A DNA stretch of 26,369 nucleotides from a virus: positions 1 to 26,369 of IMG/VR virus record IMGVR_UViG_3300024346_004243; one strand, given 5' to 3'. The translations under genes and the position numbers were made by a program. Under the pieces are notes generated by a model. It ran no database searches and was not told where the DNA came from. It saw only the letters and a program-made list of their open reading frames with translations. Shown one piece after another: positions 15,661 to 21,014 of this stretch (positions within the stretch are counted from its first letter, which is position 1; each line of letters begins with the position of its first letter).

Positions 15661-16392
15661 TTATAAAATAGATTTTGTTCTTTTAATTGCTCCGTCTATG
15701 TATTTGTCCACAAATTCTATCAATTCGGGAGTTTTTGTTATCGCACAGTAATCTATTTTTGTTTGATTAACGTGTGATAATTTGAAATCAACATTAAGTT
15801 TTTCAGACATATAATCTTCAAATTCCTCTATTCTGTCAAAATGAAATTCCTTAACTTTTACTGTATCGTTTAGTATCCAATTATATTGTGATATAAATGT
15901 CAATATATGAAGTGAAAAACGATTAACAAACTTTTTATCTTTTTTCAATTCTTCGGGAAACTCTAACTCATCAAGTAGTTTAAGAAAAATTTTTTTTACT
16001 ATATCATCATCCCCGTATGCATTAATAAAATCGTTATAGTTATTTTTTATAAAACTAATTAAAAATTCATTGTTTTTATTTTTAATTTTAATTAATGTGG
16101 AAGAATCTAATAACTCGGAACATTGTGCTATAAAAAATTTCCACGCTGAAATAAATCTATCTGTTGAATTTCTTAGTATGCAAACGTAATCTAAATTAGT
16201 GTCAAATGTCCTAATTAAAGATTGTACTTTTGTGTGAATGTGTTTATTTTTTTGGCCCTCTTCCTTCATTGTATTTTCCCATAAAGTATTGGAATATTTT
16301 AAATCGAAATCATATTCCTTACAGGTGAATTCTACCGACCATGATGCGTTTTTTGGTATTGGGATGAACGCAATTTTATTATTTATAACCAT
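15661..16392 (-). CDS. Sulfotransferase family 2-like protein
   Basis: Residues 9-20 (FIPIPKNASWSV) match the 5'-phosphosulfate loop of the Sulfotransfer_2 group, usually IPKNAGTS; here the Gly-Thr pair is Ser-Trp. Residues 70-85 (VCILRNSTDRFISAWK) match the 3'-phosphate strand, with Arg74, Arg79 and Ser82 placed as in RDPVERFLSAY-type motifs. Both halves of the PAPS site are therefore visible, which makes this the clearer of the two sulfotransferases. Length is 243 residues. Relatives sulfate glycans. The changed P-loop residues could alter donor binding. The ORF sits between two 2OG oxygenases, and TATAAATA lies one base before its ATG, too close to act as an ordinary promoter. Confidence 0.75.
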   Translation of the reverse strand: MVINNKIAFIPIPKNASWSVEFTCKEYDFDLKYSNTLWENTMKEEGQKNKHIHTKVQSLIRTFDTNLDYVCILRNSTDRFISAWKFFIAQCSELLDSSTLIKIKNKNNEFLISFIKNNYNDFINAYGDDDIVKKIFLKLLDELEFPEELKKDKKFVNRFSLHILTFISQYNWILNDTVKVKEFHFDRIEEFEDYMSEKLNVDFKLSHVNQTKIDYCAITKTPELIEFVDKYIDGAIKRTKSIL

Positions 16393-16396
16393 TTAT

Positions 16397-16960
16397 TTAT
16401 ATAAAACTTTTTATATTTTTAACAACTTCTTTTATTTGGAAACCTAATGTTAGAGTTATCCTAGGTTTTTCACCTATTACGGGGATGCTACCGTGTTTAA
16501 CTTTACCAGCAACACATCTCCAAGCCATTCTTTCCTTTAATTCGTTTATTTTACCGTTATATATAGAATGTCCACCTTCTTCTGGATAAGATAGTATAAT
16601 GTTATATCTAACATGTGTATACCCATCTAAATTCATGTCAGTATGTGTATGGATTGATCCACCTTCTTTATTGATACCAATAGCGTCTTCAAAAATTGGG
16701 TCTGATATCCAGTCGTTAATTTTTTCTATCTCAACTACCCTATCTTTTATTTTTTTTACTAAGTCTAATGGGGAATTTGGTATCCTTGTTAGTACACCGA
16801 TTTGTCTAGACCCGTATGGAGCATTTATGGTATGACTATTTGTTCTGTTTATTTCAAATAGATGTGAATTATTATTTGCCCAAAGTAAAAGAATTTCTTG
16901 TTCTTCATTTGTTATAAATTCCTCATAACCATAGGTATCGTTCAACTCTATGTGTTTCAT
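16397..16960 (-). CDS. 2OG-Fe(II) oxygenase-like protein (HTHTD type)
   Basis: This 187-residue protein contains HTHTDMN (His106, Asp108 as the likely metal pair), VKHGSIP (His156) and EKPRITLTLGF (Arg167), with EEGGHSIYNGK between them. This order is the 2OG-Fe(II) oxygenase fingerprint. The double HTH before Asp leaves His104 as an alternative ligand. It belongs to a different subgroup from the two smaller oxygenases downstream, and its HTHTD signature recurs in the gene at 18699-19337. It ends 4 nt before the sulfotransferase start, consistent with one operon. It is a candidate hydroxylase of protein or nucleobase substrates; the substrate is not identifiable. Confidence 0.8.
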   Translation of the reverse strand: MKHIELNDTYGYEEFITNEEQEILLLWANNNSHLFEINRTNSHTINAPYGSRQIGVLTRIPNSPLDLVKKIKDRVVEIEKINDWISDPIFEDAIGINKEGGSIHTHTDMNLDGYTHVRYNIILSYPEEGGHSIYNGKINELKERMAWRCVAGKVKHGSIPVIGEKPRITLTLGFQIKEVVKNIKSFI

Positions 16961-16976
16961 AAATTAATTTTACAAT

Positions 16977-17096
16977 TTACTGATTTGTAACGTCAGTATA
17001 AATAAGGGCGGCAACCTCTTGCATTATAGTTGCGACATTCGTGTTAGTTGTTGTACTTGTCAGTACAACTTCTGGAAATATTATTTTTGGTTTCAT
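16977..17096 (-). CDS. Small ORF, 39 codons, Thr-rich peptide
   Basis: Between the oxygenase and the ATP-grasp/Hint gene the minus strand has an ATG at 17096 and TAA at 16977. The product is 39 residues with a basic start (MKPKIIFPEVV), a Thr/Ser/Asn run (TSTTTNTN, about residues 13-20) and a hydrophobic end (AALIYTDVTNQ). It fills the gap almost exactly and is preceded by an A-rich leader like those of the other genes, which supports real translation. No homology was recognised. Because it lies beside an ATP-grasp-like protein and modifying enzymes it might be a modified peptide precursor, but a chance ORF or a small regulatory protein is equally possible. Confidence 0.45.
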   Translation of the reverse strand: MKPKIIFPEVVLTSTTTNTNVATIMQEVAALIYTDVTNQ

Positions 17097-17097
17097 A

Positions 17098-17129
17098 TTT
17101 TTATCTTTTTATCTTTTTATCTTTTTATC
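17098..17129. repeat. Four perfect tandem copies of an 8-nt unit
   Basis: TTTTTATC (GATAAAAA on the coding strand) is repeated four times, with a fifth imperfect copy running into the stop codon of the ATP-grasp/Hint gene. It forms the leader of the 39-codon ORF. As a simple-sequence tract it could change copy number by slippage and so alter spacing in front of that ORF. Confidence 0.9.
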
Positions 17130-17132
17130 TTT

Positions 17133-18665
17133 TTATATTTTTTCTCTTCGTCCGCCACAATAAGAACAATTATTACATGACCACCAACCACATCCGCCAC
17201 CAAAGCCAATACACCAACTTAAACATGCGTTATGTTGTATAAATGCTAAACCTAAAGTTTCATCTAAAACTGGTAGGAATACATCACTTTGTTCAACATT
17301 TATGTCATATATCATTCTATTTTCATAAACTATCTCTAAATTTGTTATTTTAGATTTAGTTAATGTATCATTAATATAATCATAAAACACAATAGAATCA
17401 CCTATTCTAAATGTATTTGTCAACGAATATGTGGTAAGGAGTGTGTCAAACTCTTCAACAATCATGTTACTACTAGGTAAATCTTCATATATTAAACCAT
17501 TTTCTAAAGTAACTCTAATCATAAAACATTCTTTTTGAATGCCACTTATCTCTTCAACAGTTGTTGATGACATTGTAAATCCTGTAAGGTCATCTGTAAA
17601 ATTACCACTATTAACGCCAGGCATAAAATTAGGGACACCATCAATTAATTCATCGTCAATGGGTACCCATGGAAGTAATAATGTTTTTAATGTACTATTC
17701 TCCATTATTTGACTTGGTAATACTAAATTACCTTCACCATTTAATATTTTTGTATCGTTGTCTAAAATGTAAACGTTACCAAGTATACTTGGGGATTTAC
17801 TCAACCATAACACTCTAGATGATTGTAACATCAATCCATTTGAATCATATTCTGTTGACCATTCGTTATGTTTAACTTGTGCGGTCATCATATAAGACCC
17901 CAAATGTAAGCAACTAAGTGTTCCACCATATAGTATATCTAAACTCCTAATTACACCCATTTTTTCATTTACAATATTGTCAGGATGAGTATGATATTCT
18001 TCTATATATTCTGATTCAGTTAATGAATCTTTTAATGATTGTAAGTTTTCAAGTGATGTGATTTTATACAATTTTGGGTACGCAACAAGATTTGTATTAG
18101 GATATCTTGGTTTAACAATGTAATTTGGTGTATCACCATTTGTAATATGTAAATTAATTAATTGGTCAATATTTAAATTGGTATTAATACTAGATGAATA
18201 AAATATGTTTGGTGAGTATGGTTTATTTTGAATCAATCTATGAAAATTAACTTTATCCTTGGTATAATCTTCATCCACAACCGCAGTGGTATCATATGAT
18301 GTTCTTATAATTAATGTGTTATCACCATCCTCGATATATGGAACCGTTATTGAATTATTTGCCACTTTATGAAAGGTAAATGAACCTCCTAAATCACCTA
18401 TAATTTCTTCCATTTTATCTTTAATAGTAACATCATTAAGATTCGTACTAAATGCACCATCTTTTTCACTATAAATCATATTTCCCTCAGTTACAATAAG
18501 ATGTAAGCTATTTATGGAATTATCTATCAAAAATTGATTAAAAGAGCCCCAATCTAAATTTGGTACAATTTTATTATGTATATCAACATTCGTATTTGTT
18601 TCAATTATTCTTAGATTTCCATTTGAATCTTTTAATAGATCCGTACCGATTATTACTGCTTTCAT
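17133..18665 (-). CDS. ATP-grasp-like protein with C-terminal degenerate Hint domain and Cys-rich tail
   Basis: The 510-residue protein has three parts. Residues about 1-300 look ATP-grasp-like: RIIETNTNVD (19-28) resembles a metal-binding ExN motif, YIVKPR (182-187) an ATP-binding Lys strand, and IEEYHTH and GVIRSLDILYGG (221-248) later strands; the order is unusual. Residues about 370-479 look like a Hint (intein/hedgehog) domain: VTLENGLIYEDLPSSN, FRIGDSIVFYD, IVYENRMIYDINVEQSD and a terminal Gln-His-Asn at 477-479. The N-terminal Cys and the block B His appear absent. Residues 480-510 form a tail with six cysteines. Ligase activity and C-terminal self-cleavage are hypotheses. It lies between two oxygenase genes. 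Confidence 0.6.
   Translation of the reverse strand: MKAVIIGTDLLKDSNGNLRIIETNTNVDIHNKIVPNLDWGSFNQFLIDNSINSLHLIVTEGNMIYSEKDGAFSTNLNDVTIKDKMEEIIGDLGGSFTFHKVANNSITVPYIEDGDNTLIIRTSYDTTAVVDEDYTKDKVNFHRLIQNKPYSPNIFYSSSINTNLNIDQLINLHITNGDTPNYIVKPRYPNTNLVAYPKLYKITSLENLQSLKDSLTESEYIEEYHTHPDNIVNEKMGVIRSLDILYGGTLSCLHLGSYMMTAQVKHNEWSTEYDSNGLMLQSSRVLWLSKSPSILGNVYILDNDTKILNGEGNLVLPSQIMENSTLKTLLLPWVPIDDELIDGVPNFMPGVNSGNFTDDLTGFTMSSTTVEEISGIQKECFMIRVTLENGLIYEDLPSSNMIVEEFDTLLTTYSLTNTFRIGDSIVFYDYINDTLTKSKITNLEIVYENRMIYDINVEQSDVFLPVLDETLGLAFIQHNACLSWCIGFGGGCGWWSCNNCSYCGGRREKI
17136..17228 (-). other. Cys/Gly/Trp-rich 31-residue tail after Hint His-Asn
   Basis: Residues 480-510 of the ATP-grasp/Hint protein follow His478-Asn479 directly. 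Cysteines are at 481, 485, 492, 497, 500 and 503, with GFGGGCGWW, a CNNCSYC core and a basic RREK end. It is unlike the rest of the protein. It could be a released peptide, a metal site or a substrate for the nearby radical SAM enzymes. Confidence 0.7.
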
Positions 18666-18698
18666 TATTTTTATTGTTTATATATAAATATCCTTATT

Positions 18699-19337
18699 TT
18701 AAATTATCGATGAGGTCTTCTTAACGAATTCTAGACCAACATTTCCCGCTAAAACTATCCTATCTACTCTCGAATTAGGTGCATAGTTAGGGGAATGGGG
18801 CATATCTCCTTTCATGATTATTAACTCATCTTCCTCTGGTTTAACTCGATATTCAACACCCTTTTTATTTTTAAAATATAAAACCCCGTCATCACCATTC
18901 ATAACATCAGGCATTTGAATGTAATAAACAAAGGTAAAGTTGGGGTAAAATGACTTTATTTTTTTATTAATATCCGTGTGAGTGTGGTATCTATCGACAT
19001 TTCTCCAAAATTCCGTTTGTACGGGATTTTTATGTCTAATTCTATTTATCCATGTTTCCACGTTAATTTTATTAAAAGGAATCTTTTCATCCTCATATAT
19101 TTTTTTACACTCATCAATCCCTATTTGAGAAATTTCGTCCATTTTATTTGTTACATGCAACTCACCTGATGAGTTTATATTGTCTCTCCAATCTATAACA
19201 GCAAACCCATCTTGTTTAGACATGGGTTGAGACTTTATTATGTCATTTGCCTCTTCCAAAAGTGAGGTTTTGTATTTTACCAAATTTAATTTTTTTTTCC
19301 ATATAAATGTAGTTTCGTCAAAGTATATTTTTTTCAT
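18699..19337 (-). CDS. 2OG-Fe(II) oxygenase-like protein (HTHTD type)
   Basis: A fourth candidate oxygenase, 212 residues. RYHTHTDINKK gives His120 and Asp122, GDMPHSPNYAPNSRVDRIVL gives His181 and Arg190 or Arg193, and GDDGVLYFKNKKG fills the segment in between. The HTHTD signature matches the oxygenase at 16397-16960, although the N-terminal regions differ. FVYYIQMPDVMNGDDG resembles the FxxYLN-like strand of phage 2OG oxygenases that act on proteins or tRNA. Its ATG overlaps the stop of the methyltransferase gene at 19334 by 4 nt (ATGA), so it is probably co-translated with a GAMT/RMT2-like methyltransferase. It ends 33 nt before the ATP-grasp/Hint gene. The substrate is unknown. Confidence 0.75.
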   Translation of the reverse strand: MKKIYFDETTFIWKKKLNLVKYKTSLLEEANDIIKSQPMSKQDGFAVIDWRDNINSSGELHVTNKMDEISQIGIDECKKIYEDEKIPFNKINVETWINRIRHKNPVQTEFWRNVDRYHTHTDINKKIKSFYPNFTFVYYIQMPDVMNGDDGVLYFKNKKGVEYRVKPEEDELIIMKGDMPHSPNYAPNSRVDRIVLAGNVGLEFVKKTSSII

Positions 19338-19942
19338 AATAAAACTTTAGTCTCTATTTTTTTATAAAAATGGGTTCCATTAAATGTTGTATATTTTAAC
19401 TCAAATTCACCATTTCTAAAATAATCATTTTTATATGGTAATGTTTCATATTCTACATCTGTTAATTTATGTCTAACCGCGTTAAATATATAATCATCAA
19501 CAGGAGTATCAAAAAAACCAACTATAGTCCCTTCTTCACAATTTGGTTTTACGTAATCTAAAAATTTAGAAATATTTGGGTCCCTATGTGTGTCATGTAA
19601 AATACCGTCAAATTTTGATTGTAGTGTTGGTAGGATGTCAACCCAATCGCCTAAAATTATTTTCACGTTTGGTTTATTTTCTGCCCATAGTAATGCGTTT
19701 TTATACATCTCAGGATGAATTTCAATTATTGTATGCGATGTTACATTTAGATTGGATTGAACAGCGTCGGCTGATAAATGCATACCAAACCCGATTTCAA
19801 GTATGTCTCCACCGTTTTTTGTTACGATCTCCGCCAATTTAGACATTAGGGATTTTTCTCCTTTATGCATTACCCAATCTTTTTTTAAATTTGTAATTCT
19901 AATCGCATCGTCAGATATTGTTACTTTTTCTGTTCCCTTCAT
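19334..19942 (-). CDS. SAM methyltransferase of the guanidinoacetate/RMT2 arginine type
   Basis: This 202-residue class I methyltransferase shows ILEIGFGMHLSADAVQ (residues 47-62), HTIIEIHPEMY (70-80), KIILGDWVDILPTL (94-107) and FDGILHDTHRD (111-121). This series matches GAMT and the RMT2 protein-arginine methyltransferase group, whose signature is EVGFG...IIE....WxD..P.L...FDGILYDT. Those enzymes methylate guanidino groups (guanidinoacetate or the delta-nitrogen of arginine). In a phage operon the acceptor could be an arginine side chain or a guanidino compound; this is inference. It is followed by a coupled 2OG oxygenase and preceded by the DUF2061 gene 13 nt away. Motif spacing looks complete. 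Confidence 0.75.
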   Translation of the reverse strand: MKGTEKVTISDDAIRITNLKKDWVMHKGEKSLMSKLAEIVTKNGGDILEIGFGMHLSADAVQSNLNVTSHTIIEIHPEMYKNALLWAENKPNVKIILGDWVDILPTLQSKFDGILHDTHRDPNISKFLDYVKPNCEEGTIVGFFDTPVDDYIFNAVRHKLTDVEYETLPYKNDYFRNGEFELKYTTFNGTHFYKKIETKVLL

Positions 19943-19955
19943 TTATAAAATATTT

Positions 19956-20165
19956 TTATTTTTTTAATCCATATTTAATCCATCTATACCACACTCTTTC
20001 GTGAATATAATATTGAATCGGTTTATATACTAACTCTGCTACACCAAAAGCGGCACCAACCTTGATTGACCCACTTATCCACCACATTATCACAAACCCA
20101 ATTAAGGTACTAATAACTCGATAGGATATGGTTTTCGCAATATGTCTTTTACGTTCAACTATCAT
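19956..20165 (-). CDS. DUF2061 small inner-membrane protein
   Basis: Sixty-nine residues with a basic N-terminus (ERKRHIAKTISYRV), a hydrophobic helix (STLIGFVIMWWISG), a second amphipathic or membrane helix (VGAAFGVAELVYKPIQYYIHERVW) and a basic end. This order, with TISYRV..T and the HERVW segment, matches the DUF2061 family of two-helix membrane proteins. In bacterial and phage genomes the family is often near sulfate-activation genes. Here it overlaps the nucleotidyltransferase by one base (TAATG) and follows the APS kinase. It may be a sulfate- or nucleotide-related accessory protein; no mechanism can be read from the sequence. Confidence 0.8.
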   Translation of the reverse strand: MIVERKRHIAKTISYRVISTLIGFVIMWWISGSIKVGAAFGVAELVYKPIQYYIHERVWYRWIKYGLKK

Positions 20166-20545
20166 TATCCTTTTGTTTGATCATATTTAATCTCACCATC
20201 AGGTGTCATGTGACCGGTTCTAATGGCTGTTCCGCTAATCGTTGCTATCTCAGCTGGCGGTTCGTGGTATATTACATCATAACCAACACCTCTACCATAA
20301 TTAATGCTCTCAATATCAGGAATAATTGATATGTTAATTCTTTGTGAATTTTCTCTAAAGAAAGGTTCTTCACTAAGATCCATCATGACTTGCTGTGCGG
20401 TCTTAGGGTTATTTTCATCCGTTGGCACGTTCCTAATTGCAACCCACACATCTTTTCCTTTATCTAATTGTTGGTTAATAAGCCATTCGTGACCCTTATG
20501 CCAATTTTGCCATCTACCAACATACATTGCGTATTTTTTACTCAT
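20165..20545 (-). CDS. HxGH nucleotidyltransferase (cytidylyltransferase-like)
   Basis: This 126-residue protein has YVGRWQNWHKGH (residues 8-19), where His16 and His19 form the HxGH signature of nucleotidylyl transferases, and ISGTAIR (103-109), the matching ISxTxxR signature. Length fits a single Rossmann-like domain. Family members adenylylate or cytidylylate small substrates (nicotinamide mononucleotide, glycerol phosphate, pantetheine phosphate); ATP sulfurylase shares the same fold and motifs. It is wedged between APS kinase (4-nt overlap upstream) and DUF2061 (1-nt overlap downstream). A role in making APS from ATP and sulfate would complete the pathway, but the sequence is much shorter than known ATP sulfurylases, so NMN or other adenylylation is an equally good reading. 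Confidence 0.75.
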   Translation of the reverse strand: MSKKYAMYVGRWQNWHKGHEWLINQQLDKGKDVWVAIRNVPTDENNPKTAQQVMMDLSEEPFFRENSQRINISIIPDIESINYGRGVGYDVIYHEPPAEIATISGTAIRTGHMTPDGEIKYDQTKG

Positions 20546-20976
20546 AATGATAATTTTTTTAACAGTTCATAATATGAATCTGTTTCGTTTTTTATTGTTG
20601 TGTCTATATCTATAAAATTTTCTAATGGCGGTTCATATTCCTCAACGTGGAATTGATTCCTACCTCTATCTTCTGTGGTGTGAACATAAATCTCAACAAC
20701 CGATGTGCTGAACTTAAACGCCTCTCTTTGATCTCTATACGGTGAAACTAGGGATACAATAACATTGTGTCCTTTACTATGCATGAATTGCGCAATGTAT
20801 TGTGCTCTTTGAATATTTAATCTTCTTCCTGTAATGGAATAGTCTTTATTCTTAAAGATGTCTCTTAGATCATCCCCATCAATGTGAGTAACCTCGTTTT
20901 GAGGGAAATATTCCACCAAGTATTTTGCTAGGGTTGTTTTACCTGCTCCGGGTTGTCCTGTTAACCAGTATATCAT
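20542..20976 (-). CDS. cysC: Adenylylsulfate (APS) kinase
   Basis: This 144-residue protein phosphorylates APS at the 3' position to give PAPS, the donor for sulfotransferases. GQPGAGKTT (residues 7-15) is the Walker A loop, HIDGDDLRD (31-39) the APS-contacting strand, GRRLNIQRAQYIAQF the family's RxxNIxR segment, and VSLVSPYRDQRE the substrate loop with the conserved SPYR. The protein is shorter than bacterial CysC (about 200 residues), mainly at the C-terminus, but the catalytic segments are present. A strong promoter (20983-21011) starts here, and the nucleotidyltransferase overlaps its stop by 4 nt. The -10 box ends six bases before the ATG, so the message may be leaderless. Confidence 0.85.
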   Translation of the reverse strand: MIYWLTGQPGAGKTTLAKYLVEYFPQNEVTHIDGDDLRDIFKNKDYSITGRRLNIQRAQYIAQFMHSKGHNVIVSLVSPYRDQREAFKFSTSVVEIYVHTTEDRGRNQFHVEEYEPPLENFIDIDTTIKNETDSYYELLKKLSL

Positions 20977-20982
20977 AATGAT

Positions 20983-21011
20983 AATATACCTAAAATAAGT
21001 TGAAAAGTCAA
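20983..21011 (-). promoter_or_regulatory. Sigma70-like promoter TTGACT-N17-TATATT
   Basis: Minus strand TTGACT (21011-21006), a 17-nt spacer and TATATT (20988-20983) fill the 38-nt gap between the radical SAM stop (21015) and the cysC ATG (20976). Start would fall at about 20976-20977, at the start codon itself. The boxes are identical to those at 5987-6015, which makes chance less likely. Confidence 0.7.
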
Positions 21012-21014
21012 TTT

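Noticed and set aside
16394-16401. TATAAATA and similar TATAAATG at 15111-15118 and 19940-19947 as T4-like late promoters
   Set aside because: They touch or overlap start codons, so transcripts would begin inside the genes; they more likely reflect A/T-rich translation starts.
17048-17242. Plus-strand ORF rich in Phe, Tyr and Leu
   Set aside because: It arises from the TTTTTATC repeat and the antisense of the Cys-rich tail.
17228-17556. Full splicing intein in the ATP-grasp protein
   Set aside because: No Cys or Ser at a plausible splice start, no block B His and no Cys, Ser or Thr directly after the terminal Asn, so only a degenerate Hint domain is supported.
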